This document shows positions 1-5,813 of a stretch of 6,141 nucleotides of DNA, one piece after another. The DNA lies in NCBI GenBank assembly GCA_022572865.1, contig JACZVB010000099.1:1-6141 (forward strand). Reading direction: 5' to 3'. Source of the DNA: Chloroflexota bacterium (lineage in GTDB: Bacteria; Chloroflexota; Dehalococcoidia; Plut-88900). Position numbers and translations under genes: made by a program. The notes under the pieces were generated by a model, which saw only the letters and a program-made list of their open reading frames with translations, searched no databases and was not told where the DNA came from. How positions within the stretch are numbered: the stretch's first letter is position 1; the number at the start of each line of letters is the position of its first letter.

Positions 1-764
1 CTCGGGCTCTTTTCGGGAGGCAGGCCGCCGGAATTCGCTATGGTCCAGCCGATATGCCCAACTCCGAACTGGCTCAGCACCTCCGCCAGGCCTAAGTACT
101 CCTCATTGGAGGCCACGTGGCTCGGCAGCCAGGACCCGTCCTCCGGCCTGTCCCCCGTGTTCATATCTGATGAGAAGCCAAAGGCCCCGGCTTCCATGGC
201 CTCATGGAAGAGCCGCTTCATCTCGTTCAGCTCCTCCGCTGTCACCGATGTCCTTTCCCGAGAGGGAATCATCCCCAGCACATAGCCCCGCAACGGAGAG
301 AAGGGGAACAAGGCTCCTACATTCACGCCCAGTTTCTGCCGGTCCAGGCTGTCAAGGTACTCGGGGAAGGTCTCCCAGTCCCATCGCATGCCCAATCTCA
401 TGGACTCCAGGGGGATCGCCTCGATGCGGTTCATCATCCGCATATTCAGCTCTCGATCTTCGGGCCTGGTTGGCGCAAAGCCGAAACCGCACTGGCCGAT
501 GGTGAGAGAGGTCACCCCGAACCAGCCCGAAAGCGTGGCATAGGGGTCCCAGTTAAGCTGGGCATCGTAGTGGGTGTGCAGGTCGATGGCCCCCGGGGCC
601 ACGATACAGCCGCTGGCATCAATCTCTTTAGCGGCGCCCGAAGGAATCCTGCCGCTGATCATCGATATCCGGCCGTCTTTGATGGCCAAGTCTGCCTGGT
701 ATCTGGGAACGCCCGTTCCATCTACTATGGTCCCGCCCCTAACTACAAGGTCGTACTCCCTCAT
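1..764 (-). CDS. N-acyl-D-amino-acid deacylase-type amidohydrolase (N-terminal part, cut by window edge)
   Basis: Metal-dependent amidohydrolase of the D-aminoacylase group (Amidohydro_3 type), expected to be cytoplasmic and to release amino acids from N-acyl amino acids or related amides. Only the first 254 residues are present; relatives usually have 480-580, so about half is missing beyond base 1. Residues 5-20 (DLVVRGGTIVDGTG) form the usual N-terminal beta-sandwich strand. DLHTHYDAQ at 61-69 supplies the two metal-binding histidines (H63, H65). GQCGFGFAP at 90-98 contains C92, matching the cysteine metal ligand of D-aminoacylases. EAGAFGFSSD at 191-200 is also typical. The start at 764 is chosen because an AGGAGG site lies 6 bases upstream. 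The gene is divergent from the hydantoinase-like gene. Acyl and amino-acid specificity are unknown; dihydroorotase-like or other amidohydrolase roles cannot be excluded. Long plus-strand reading frames over this region are antisense shadows. Confidence 0.88.
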   Translation of the reverse strand, partial: MREYDLVVRGGTIVDGTGVPRYQADLAIKDGRISMISGRIPSGAAKEIDASGCIVAPGAIDLHTHYDAQLNWDPYATLSGWFGVTSLTIGQCGFGFAPTRPEDRELNMRMMNRIEAIPLESMRLGMRWDWETFPEYLDSLDRQKLGVNVGALFPFSPLRGYVLGMIPSRERTSVTAEELNEMKRLFHEAMEAGAFGFSSDMNTGDRPEDGSWLPSHVASNEEYLGLAEVLSQFGVGHIGWTIANSGGLPPEKSP

Positions 765-770
765 GGCCTG

Positions 771-776
771 CCTCCT
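771..776 (-). promoter_or_regulatory. Ribosome binding site of the deacylase gene
   Basis: On the minus strand this reads AGGAGG, a perfect Shine-Dalgarno core, 6 bases before the ATG at 762-764. It fixes the start codon of the deacylase gene. Confidence 0.85.
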
Positions 777-825
777 GACTTCTTATTCCACGTACAACCC
801 ACCTTAGATCGTTCCGGAGAAGCAC

Positions 826-831
826 AGTATA
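826..831 (-). promoter_or_regulatory. Candidate -10 element for the deacylase gene
   Basis: The minus strand reads TATACT, five of six bases matching the sigma-70 type -10 consensus, about 60 bases upstream of the deacylase ATG. No good -35 hexamer is seen 16-18 bases further upstream (the bases there read roughly TGCTAG). This is a weak candidate by position and one hexamer only. Confidence 0.22.
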
Positions 832-1051
832 CGACAAGTGCCACGGGGCTAGCATAATGGCCCCGGGCTCCGCAGCTCACCACACAGCAAATTGCCCACA
901 AGGCTAGAAATGGGAACCATCTACCTCCCAAAGCCATCAAATCTGTAGCGCCATGCCGGTCGGCTGCGATAGTTTGAAGTCCCTTTTCAGAATTCTAAGC
1001 CACTAAAATGAATGTCGATCTGCATTGTTTACATAATGCCACCGCAAGCCC

Positions 1052-1066
1052 CTGGGGCGCCCCCAG
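1052..1066. repeat. Short GC-rich inverted repeat
   Basis: CTGGGG (1052-1057) and CCCCAG (1061-1066) are exact reverse complements around a 3-base CGC loop. An alternative pairing, GCCCC-T-GGGGC at 1048-1058, overlaps it. No T tract follows on either strand, so it is not a classical terminator. It may simply be part of the hairpin-rich intergenic DNA. Confidence 0.5.
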
Positions 1067-1090
1067 TCTAGCGCTACTCTAAATAACTAA

Positions 1091-1197
1091 TGGTGCTAGT
1101 TTACTCAGCATTCACAACCGACTCCAAGGCAACTGGTCCATGTCATTCTGAGTCCCGATATTCGGGACTTGCAGCATGGTCTAGCAGACTAGCACCA
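1091..1197. repeat. Nested inverted-repeat structure of about 107 bases
   Basis: The ends are a perfect 10-base inverted repeat: TGGTGCTAGT at 1091-1100 and ACTAGCACCA at 1188-1197. Inside is a second, composite hairpin: CCATG (1138-1142) pairs with CATGG (1175-1179), CTG (1148-1150) with CAG (1172-1174), and AGTCCCGA (1151-1158) with TCGGGACT (1162-1169) around a TAT loop. The inner 8-base stem is perfect. This could be a structured leader RNA for the downstream hydantoinase-like gene, a regulatory palindrome cluster, or a very small non-autonomous mobile element with 10-base terminal repeats. No clear target-site duplication flanks it, and no known RNA family is recognised. The pairing is directly visible; the function is not. 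Confidence 0.6.
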
Positions 1198-1264
1198 AAG
1201 GTTAAATACACCGCTTCTTGTCCTGCTTGTTTCACCCTCTAGGGCCGCCTGACCATTCGTAGTT

Positions 1265-1286
1265 GTGGAATCGTCCATGATTCCAC
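1265..1286. promoter_or_regulatory. Perfect palindrome, candidate operator upstream of the hydantoinase-like gene
   Basis: GTGGAATC (1265-1272) and GATTCCAC (1279-1286) are exact reverse complements separated by 6 bases (GTCCAT). The whole site is 22 bases, a size typical for binding by a dimeric repressor or activator, and lies 50 bases upstream of the chosen ATG at 1337. It could also form an RNA hairpin in the 5' leader. No regulator gene is visible in the window to match it with. Confidence 0.45.
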
Positions 1287-1325
1287 TGGAGTGTGTTAAT
1301 CTCAACGGCATGAAACTGGAAGATG

Positions 1326-1331
1326 AGGAGG
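1326..1331 (+). promoter_or_regulatory. Ribosome binding site that sets the hydantoinase-like start
   Basis: AGGAGG lies 5 bases before the ATG at 1337. In-frame starts further upstream (GTG 1265, ATG 1277, ATG 1310) have no comparable site and would add residues not expected before the conserved LVIRGG strand. Confidence 0.85.
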
Positions 1332-1336
1332 CACCT

Positions 1337-2719
1337 ATGGACCTAGTAATCAGAGGGGGAAGCGTTGTTACTGCTACAAGCGAGTTCACCGCTGACATTG
1401 GCATTCGGGATGAGAAAATAGCGCAGCTCGGCGGCAACATGACCGCCGTTGATGAGATCGATGCCAGGGGTAAGCTGGTCGTCCCGGGTGGGATAGATAT
1501 GCATGTTCATCTCGAACGGATGGACCTGTTGAGCAAGGGGGACCGGCCCCGTATGGTGGACGACTTTTATACCGGTACCGTGGGTGCCGCTATCGGGGGT
1601 GTGACCACAGTTGGAAACATGGTCTTCCCCGAGCGTGGAGAAGACCTGGGCCTGATGGGGATGCTGCAAGTTGCTGAAGCCGATGCCGAGGCTAATGCGA
1701 TTATCGATTATACCTTGCATCCGGTGGTCACCGACCCCTCGCGGGCGGCCATCAGGGAGCTTCCTCATATGGCTAAGGCGGGATACACAAGCATAAAGAT
1801 TTTTACTCTCTATGGCTTTGATAAGCGGGTGCAAGACTATATCGAAGTCATAGAGGCCGCCGGCCGCAACGGAATCCTATCGATGATTCACTGCGAGGAC
1901 AAACCTATCAACACCTTTTTGGAGCAACGCCTTGTGGCCGAGGGCCAGTCTGATGTGCGCTACTACCCCGACAGCAGGCCCGATTACGGAGAGGCTGTGG
2001 CTACTGCCCGCGCTATCGCCATAGGTGAGGCTGCGAAATCGCCCATCTACATAGTCCACCTTTCATGTGCTGCTGCCCTGGACGTTGCCCGGCGTGCGGT
2101 CGCCTCGGGCCAGAAGGTATACGTCGAAACCCGGCCCATCTACCTATATCTGACCAGGGAGCGATACCAGCTGCCCGATGGCGCAAAAGACGTGGGGTGG
2201 CCTCCTTTGCGGGAGCGCTCAGACGTCGATGCCCTCTGGCAGGGCTTGAGCATGGGAGGTGTGGACACCCTCTGCACCGATCACGCACCCTGGACCCTGG
2301 ACCACAAACTCGATCCCAGCCTCAAGGTGGGCAGCTTTCGTCCGGGCATGGCCAACCTGGAGACGCTTATGCCGATGCTTTACTCCGAGGGAGTACGAAA
2401 GGGCAAGATATCTATTGGTCGATGGGTGGAGCTGATTTCTACAAATGCGGCGAAGCTGTTCGGCATCTTCCCCCAGAAGGGCGCGATAGCCGTCGGGTCC
2501 GATGCTGATCTGGTGGTGTGGGACACGGACCTAAGGCGCACCATTCGAGGCGAGGAGATGGCCTCTAACGCGGGCTACGACGTGTATGAGGGTTGGGAGG
2601 TCCAGGGATGGCCCATCTTCACGATCTCAAGAGGAGAGGTGGTCTTCGAGAACGGCAGGGTCACGGGGGCGAGGGGCAGGGGCCGGCGGGTCATTCGAGG
2701 GCCTCACATGCCGCTCTAG
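1337..2719 (+). CDS. Dihydropyrimidinase / D-hydantoinase-family amidohydrolase
   Basis: Cytoplasmic binuclear-metal amidohydrolase of 460 residues, the normal length for hydantoinases, which hydrolyse cyclic amides (hydantoins, dihydropyrimidines) to N-carbamoyl amino acids. N-terminal LVIRGG (3-8) begins the beta-sandwich. The metal-site residues are complete: H56 and H58 in GGIDMHVHLE, the carbamylated lysine K154 in TSIKIF, H185 in IHCED, H241 in IVHLS and D315 in TDHAP. Y159, five residues after K154, matches the substrate-contacting tyrosine of D-hydantoinases. SDADLVVWD (388-396) is the usual C-terminal return to the small domain. Residues 264-270 read ETRPIYL where hydantoinases normally have ETCPQYL, so the substrate may differ from hydantoin. 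The start at 1337 is preferred over 1265 because of its AGGAGG site. It is probably co-transcribed with the amidase 52 bases downstream. Allantoinase or another cyclic-amide hydrolase is possible. Confidence 0.9.
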   Translation: MDLVIRGGSVVTATSEFTADIGIRDEKIAQLGGNMTAVDEIDARGKLVVPGGIDMHVHLERMDLLSKGDRPRMVDDFYTGTVGAAIGGVTTVGNMVFPERGEDLGLMGMLQVAEADAEANAIIDYTLHPVVTDPSRAAIRELPHMAKAGYTSIKIFTLYGFDKRVQDYIEVIEAAGRNGILSMIHCEDKPINTFLEQRLVAEGQSDVRYYPDSRPDYGEAVATARAIAIGEAAKSPIYIVHLSCAAALDVARRAVASGQKVYVETRPIYLYLTRERYQLPDGAKDVGWPPLRERSDVDALWQGLSMGGVDTLCTDHAPWTLDHKLDPSLKVGSFRPGMANLETLMPMLYSEGVRKGKISIGRWVELISTNAAKLFGIFPQKGAIAVGSDADLVVWDTDLRRTIRGEEMASNAGYDVYEGWEVQGWPIFTISRGEVVFENGRVTGARGRGRRVIRGPHMPL

Positions 2720-2760
2720 GCCCTGAGCGCCCTCTCTTTTCCAAGGTGCGTAGTATCCAA

Positions 2761-2766
2761 AAGGAG
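2761..2766 (+). promoter_or_regulatory. Ribosome binding site that sets the amidase start
   Basis: AAGGAG lies 5 bases before the ATG at 2772 but only 2 bases before the in-frame GTG at 2769, which favours the ATG. Confidence 0.75.
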
Positions 2767-2771
2767 ATGTG

Positions 2772-4163
2772 ATGGACGAGATTATCTATCTCTCCGCGAC
2801 GAACATGGCCCGGATGATCAGGCAAAAGGAAGTTTCCTCAGTGGAGCTGGTGAATGCCCACCTAAAACGGATCGAGGAGGTGAACCCCAGACTCAACGCC
2901 GTTGTGCAGGTCGATGGGGAGAGGGCGCTTGACGCTGCCCGTCGGGCTGATGAGGCCCTTGCCGGGGGTGAGGGCGGGGCAGCGCTTCACGGTGTTCCCA
3001 TGACCATTAAGGACTCCCTGGACACGGCGGACATGATCACCACAGGGGGCACTAAAGGGCGGTCGTCCTTCGTGCCTGAGCAAGATGCGACCGTCGTGGC
3101 CCGTCTCCGGTCTGCCGGCGCCATCCTGCTGGGCAAGACCAACACCCCGGAGCTGACCCTGGCCGGTGAGACAGACAACCTGATTTACGGCCGGACCAAC
3201 AATCCCTACGACCTTTCCAGGAGTCCCGGCGGAAGCAGCGGTGGCGCAGCAGCAATCATTGCGGCAGGTGGCTCCCCTCTGGACCTGGGCAGCGATACCG
3301 GTGGGAGTATCCGCTCACCCGCTCATTACTGTGGTATCGCCGGCATCAAACCTACGTCGGGTCGGGTGCCCAGGACGGGACACATAGTTCCCTTTGGGAT
3401 GGGTGCATTGGACTCGCTGACACAGATCGGGCCGTTGGCCAGGTATGTGGAAGACCTGGCATTGATATTGCAGCTCCTCGTTGGAGTCGATTGGCTGGAC
3501 CCGGGGATAATCCCGATGCCGCTAGGCGACCCTGATGATATCGCTCTCAAGGGTCTAAGAGTCGCTGTGTATACCGACAACGGGATCATCGCCCCCACTC
3601 AAGAAACGGCTGAGACAGTCCTTGAGGTGGCGAAGGCCCTTGAAGACGCCGGCATGGCGGTAGAAGAAGCTCTACCCCCGGCCTTGGTCATGACCAACGA
3701 CCTGTACTACGGTATCTCGGGGGCCGATGGCCAGGCCTGGGTCCGCAGGCTTTTAGAAAAGGCCGGGACAACTGAGATGAGCCCCGTGATAAATAAGCGG
3801 CTGGAAGAGTCCGAAGCTATCGATACCCCTGGATTTACCTTCTTGTTGGAAGAGTTAGATAGGTTTCGGAGTGAAATGCTTTCCTTCATGAAGGACTACG
3901 ACCTGATTCTGTGTCCGGCGGACGCCTTCCCCGCCCTACCCCACGGCGCACCGCAGGAGGACAAAAGATACAGAGACTTTAGCCACACCAGCGCTTATAA
4001 CCTGACCGGATGGCCGGGAGCCGTCGTTCGGGCCGGCACCTCGCCGGAGGGCTTGCCTATCGGGGTGCAGGTGGTGGCCGGAGCATGGCGGGAGGACGTG
4101 GTATTGGCCGTAGCCAGGTCTATCGAGTCCATGTTTGGTGAGTGGAAGCCGCCCTCACTTTAA
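2772..4163 (+). CDS. Amidase-signature family hydrolase
   Basis: A 463-residue amidase of the amidase-signature family, which cleaves carboxamides to acid and ammonia or amine through a Ser-cisSer-Lys triad. All three residues are visible: K80 in PMTIKDS, S155 in SPGGSSGGAAA (residues 151-161) and the nucleophile S179 in GSDTGGSIR (173-181). GIKPTSGRVPRTG (191-203) and the C-terminal LPIGVQVVAG (428-437) complete the family pattern. The GGSPLDLGSDTGGSIRSPAH stretch with CGIAGIKPT resembles fatty-acid-amide-hydrolase-like and general amidases more than GatA, and no gatB or gatC lies nearby, so a tRNA amidotransferase role is unlikely. No signal peptide or membrane segment is apparent. It follows the hydantoinase-like gene by 52 bases on the same strand, so it may act on the ring-opened product or on another amide in the same route. 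Substrate unknown. Confidence 0.92.
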   Translation: MDEIIYLSATNMARMIRQKEVSSVELVNAHLKRIEEVNPRLNAVVQVDGERALDAARRADEALAGGEGGAALHGVPMTIKDSLDTADMITTGGTKGRSSFVPEQDATVVARLRSAGAILLGKTNTPELTLAGETDNLIYGRTNNPYDLSRSPGGSSGGAAAIIAAGGSPLDLGSDTGGSIRSPAHYCGIAGIKPTSGRVPRTGHIVPFGMGALDSLTQIGPLARYVEDLALILQLLVGVDWLDPGIIPMPLGDPDDIALKGLRVAVYTDNGIIAPTQETAETVLEVAKALEDAGMAVEEALPPALVMTNDLYYGISGADGQAWVRRLLEKAGTTEMSPVINKRLEESEAIDTPGFTFLLEELDRFRSEMLSFMKDYDLILCPADAFPALPHGAPQEDKRYRDFSHTSAYNLTGWPGAVVRAGTSPEGLPIGVQVVAGAWREDVVLAVARSIESMFGEWKPPSL

Positions 4164-4270
4164 TGCCAGGTTTCCCTCTCCCTACTACGATACCCCGTTC
4201 CCCTTAGGCCAACAGGAGCGAACATCCTGCATCACGGTAGCCCGAGACGGGTCGAATGCCATCCCATCTA

Positions 4271-4290
4271 CGCCGGTTGCCGGGCCGGCG
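4271..4290. repeat. GC-rich inverted repeat downstream of the amidase
   Basis: CGCCGG (4271-4276) and CCGGCG (4285-4290) are exact reverse complements with an 8-base loop. It could contribute to ending the hydantoinase-amidase transcript, but no T run follows it. Confidence 0.35.
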
Positions 4291-4292
4291 GC

Positions 4293-4341
4293 CTTGTATC
4301 CGGGAACGTAATTGAGGGTATTCCCTCAATGAAGATACAAG
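4293..4341. repeat. Nested hairpin between the amidase and zinc-ribbon genes
   Basis: The outer arms CTTGTATC (4293-4300) and GATACAAG (4334-4341) are perfect reverse complements. They enclose a second perfect 8-base stem, ATTGAGGG (4311-4318) with CCCTCAAT (4323-4330), around a 4-base TATT loop. The left side between stems has 10 unpaired bases and the right side 3. There is no T tract after it, so it is not a textbook intrinsic terminator. It may be a terminator variant for the upstream operon, an RNA element, or a regulatory site before the zinc-ribbon gene's promoter. Confidence 0.5.
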
Positions 4342-4357
4342 TAATTCCCATTGTCCG

Positions 4358-4387
4358 TTGACAGGTGCGTGGCTATCCTTCTACGAG
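4358..4387 (+). promoter_or_regulatory. Candidate promoter of the zinc-ribbon gene
   Basis: A perfect -35 hexamer TTGACA lies at 4358-4363. With an 18-base spacer the -10 position is TACGAG (4382-4387), which matches TATAAT at only three of six bases. It would place the transcript start about 25 bases before the GTG start. The -35 is strong, the -10 weak. Confidence 0.38.
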
Positions 4388-4404
4388 ATGGTTGGATAAG
4401 TGAA

Positions 4405-4412
4405 GGAAGGAG
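4405..4412 (+). promoter_or_regulatory. Ribosome binding site supporting a GTG start
   Basis: GGAAGGAG lies 6 bases before the GTG at 4419. It supports the zinc-ribbon reading frame over the overlapping frame that opens at 4400. Confidence 0.7.
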
Positions 4413-4418
4413 TGTCAG

Positions 4419-4652
4419 GTGGCTACTATCTATTTCAAATCGTGTCCAAGGTGCTCGGGAGACATCATCCGGGAGAAGGACCACAACGGCGCGTTCAATT
4501 CATGCCTGGCGTGTGGGTATGTGACCTACCCGGACCTTCACAGGCCGGTGCAGGCCCTACCCATGCCTATGTGGTCGGCACGAGCAGACTCCTTGCACCA
4601 GGGGCCTCTTCTAATCGAGGAGCCCGAGCTGGTGAGCAGTACGTCCCTGTAA
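4419..4652 (+). CDS. Small zinc-ribbon protein of unknown function
   Basis: A 77-residue protein starting with GTG behind a good ribosome binding site. Two CxxC knuckles, CPRC (C9, C12) and CLAC (C29, C32), are separated by 16 residues, the arrangement of a treble-clef or zinc-ribbon fold binding one zinc. The part after residue 38 (proline-rich, then acidic near LLIEEPELV) has no recognised motif and may be disordered. The preserved cysteine spacing and the Shine-Dalgarno site argue that it is a real gene, although it is short. The overlapping frame 4400-4669 lacks any comparable motif. Small zinc ribbons can bind nucleic acid or proteins, but no specific role can be assigned. It lies alone between the amidase operon and the convergent aldo/keto reductase gene. 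Confidence 0.72.
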   Translation: MATIYFKSCPRCSGDIIREKDHNGAFNSCLACGYVTYPDLHRPVQALPMPMWSARADSLHQGPLLIEEPELVSSTSL

Positions 4653-4847
4653 AAGCAATCTCGTTCTAAACCGATGCCCCTGGACCGGTAGACCGTTTCC
4701 CGGCATCATCCTGCCAACTGACATCGTCGCCCATTGACCTAGCTGTCTGGTGCGGGCTAAAGGACCAGGACGCTAGCGCAGAAGGTTGGCTACGGGCCGC
4801 TCATGGTCTCTGAGGCTGCGACCAGATATCTGCACCTGCGAGACGGG
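4653..4847. other. Convergent intergenic region
   Basis: This stretch separates the 3' ends of the zinc-ribbon and aldo/keto reductase genes, so terminators for both strands are expected. Only weak structures are seen: CTGGT (4747-4751) with ACCAG (4764-4768), and the 8-base palindrome CGCTAGCG at 4771-4778. Neither is followed by a T run. No gene is supported here. Confidence 0.5.
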
Positions 4848-5657
4848 TCAATACCTGACGAAGGACCTGTTCAGCAATTCGATCTGCTCGGGGGCCAGCC
4901 TCCACCCCGAGGCATTACAGAACTCCATTATCCGATCTTCGCTATTGGACTTGGGTATGGCGATAACGTTCGACTTGGAGGTGCACCAGTTGAGCGCCAC
5001 CTGCGCCTGGGTCTTCCCGGTCTCCGATGCGATCTCCCTCAGCACCTTCATGGCCCTGGTATGCCAGAAGAAGGCTAGAGACGACAGCTTGCCCTGGGCC
5101 AGGGGGCTGTAGGCCTGGACGGTGATACCATTCTCCTGGCAATAGGGGATGACACCGTCCTCTATCTCCCTGTCTACGAGATTATAGAGCACCTGGTTAG
5201 ATACGATCTCGTTTTGCTTTAGAGCGTCCTGGGCTTCTTTCATCTGATCGACGGTGAAGTTGCTCACTCCGATGTACCGGACCTTCCCCTCCTCGACCAG
5301 GACCTCCAGGGCCCTCATGGTCTCCTTCATGGGGACGGAGGCATCGGGCCAGTGCACCTGGTACAGGTCAATGTAGTCAGTCCCCAGCCTGGAGAGACTG
5401 TCATTGGCCGCGGCTATCACCTGGTCGTACTTCAGGTTGGCCCCCGACACCTTGGTCGCCAGGAACACCGACTTTCTCTGGCCCCTGGCCACCTGCCCTA
5501 CCACCTCTTCGCTTCCGTACCTTTCCGCGGTGTCGATTAGGAAGGCCCCCGCCTCGACACCTTTGCGCAGGGGCCCGGTCCCTCCGCCATAAGCCGATGT
5601 CCCGAGGCCGATCTCAGGCAGCATAACTCCCGTATTTCCCAACTCTTTCAGTTCCAT
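4848..5657 (-). CDS. Aldo/keto reductase
   Basis: A complete 269-residue NAD(P)H-dependent aldo/keto reductase, a cytoplasmic TIM-barrel oxidoreductase reducing aldehydes or ketones to alcohols; the length is typical of the short bacterial members related to 2,5-diketogluconate reductases. The catalytic tetrad is complete: D42 and Y47 in IDTAERYG, K69 in ATKV and H102 in YQVHWPD. Cofactor-binding motifs follow: GVSNF (130-134), Q155 in VSNQVLYN, AYSPLAQGKL (182-191) and IPKSNSEDRI (234-243), where K236, S237 and R242 usually contact the 2'-phosphate of NADPH. The ATG at 5655-5657 begins the conserved N-terminal strand; only a weak GGAG sits about 10 bases upstream. It is on the same strand as the ABC gene but 156 bases away, so probably has its own promoter. 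The physiological substrate cannot be deduced. Confidence 0.93.
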   Translation of the reverse strand: MELKELGNTGVMLPEIGLGTSAYGGGTGPLRKGVEAGAFLIDTAERYGSEEVVGQVARGQRKSVFLATKVSGANLKYDQVIAAANDSLSRLGTDYIDLYQVHWPDASVPMKETMRALEVLVEEGKVRYIGVSNFTVDQMKEAQDALKQNEIVSNQVLYNLVDREIEDGVIPYCQENGITVQAYSPLAQGKLSSLAFFWHTRAMKVLREIASETGKTQAQVALNWCTSKSNVIAIPKSNSEDRIMEFCNASGWRLAPEQIELLNRSFVRY

Positions 5658-5813
5658 GGTAAGCCTGCTCCAAGATAGATTACGGACATTTGCTAGGCCG
5701 GTGCGCGGAAATTTCGAATTGCATCTCTGCCAGCTTTATCGAACGAGCGGATGTGAAAAGCCGGCAGTTCGTCGCGTGGAAGGTGACCGGCTCGCCCTGA
5801 ACCCCCAGACCCT
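5658..5813. other. Intergenic region between the ABC exporter and aldo/keto reductase genes
   Basis: A 156-base non-coding stretch that should hold the end signal of the ABC gene and the promoter of the reductase gene on the minus strand. Apart from the weak terminator candidate at 5755-5792, nothing stands out and no promoter hexamers are convincing. Confidence 0.5.
5755..5792 (-). terminator. Weak candidate terminator of the ABC exporter gene
   Basis: On the minus strand AGCCGG (5787-5792) pairs with CCGGCT (5759-5764) across a 22-base loop, and the stem runs into TTTT. It begins about 20 bases after the ABC stop codon. The long loop and short T run make it weak. Confidence 0.3.

Larger units (their letters stand above)
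777..1264. other. Divergent intergenic region without a convincing gene
   Basis: About 490 bases between the divergent deacylase and hydantoinase-like genes hold no credible coding region on either strand. The short open frames have many stops, no ribosome binding sites and no recognisable motif. By eye the stretch is less GC-rich than the flanking genes. It does contain inverted repeats: a CTGGGG/CCCCAG hairpin at 1052-1066, the 8-base palindrome TAGCGCTA at 1069-1076, and the nested structure at 1091-1197 listed separately. Promoters for both divergent genes are expected here, but only a weak -10 for the deacylase was found. Confidence 0.6.

Noticed and set aside
204..857. Long plus-strand open frame of 217 codons
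   Set aside because: It is antisense to the deacylase gene, whose protein carries conserved catalytic motifs; the plus-strand product has no recognisable domain and no ribosome binding site.
1092..1197. tRNA-like ends (GGTGCTA pairing with TAGCACC followed by A)
   Set aside because: There is no T-arm GTTC-type motif, no anticodon arm and the length is wrong for a tRNA; treated as an inverted repeat instead.
1265..1336. Upstream extension of the hydantoinase-like gene to GTG 1265
   Set aside because: The extra 24 residues are not expected before the conserved N-terminal strand, the GTG has no ribosome binding site and lies inside a perfect palindrome, while ATG 1337 has AGGAGG at 5 bases.
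1343..1834. Minus-strand open frame of 163 codons inside the hydantoinase-like gene
   Set aside because: Shadow of the real gene, without motifs of its own.
2065..2508. Plus-strand open frame of 147 codons in another frame of the hydantoinase-like gene
   Set aside because: It overlaps the region encoding H241 and D315 in the true frame, and its own product is Arg/Pro/Gly-rich as expected of an out-of-frame GC-rich read.
2769..2771. GTG as start of the amidase
   Set aside because: It would be only 2 bases from the AAGGAG site; the adjacent ATG at 2772 has the proper 5-base spacing.
2772..4163. Reading the amidase as GatA of the tRNA amidotransferase
   Set aside because: There are no neighbouring gatB or gatC genes, and the residues around the nucleophile fit FAAH-like and general amidases better.
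4374..4406. Short inverted repeats (TATCC/GGATA and CCTTC/GAAGG) before the zinc-ribbon gene
   Set aside because: Only 5 bases each and mutually overlapping; too weak to claim a riboswitch or attenuator.
4400..4669. Overlapping plus-strand frame of 89 codons
   Set aside because: It lacks the paired CxxC motifs and a well-placed ribosome binding site, both of which the 4419-4652 frame has.
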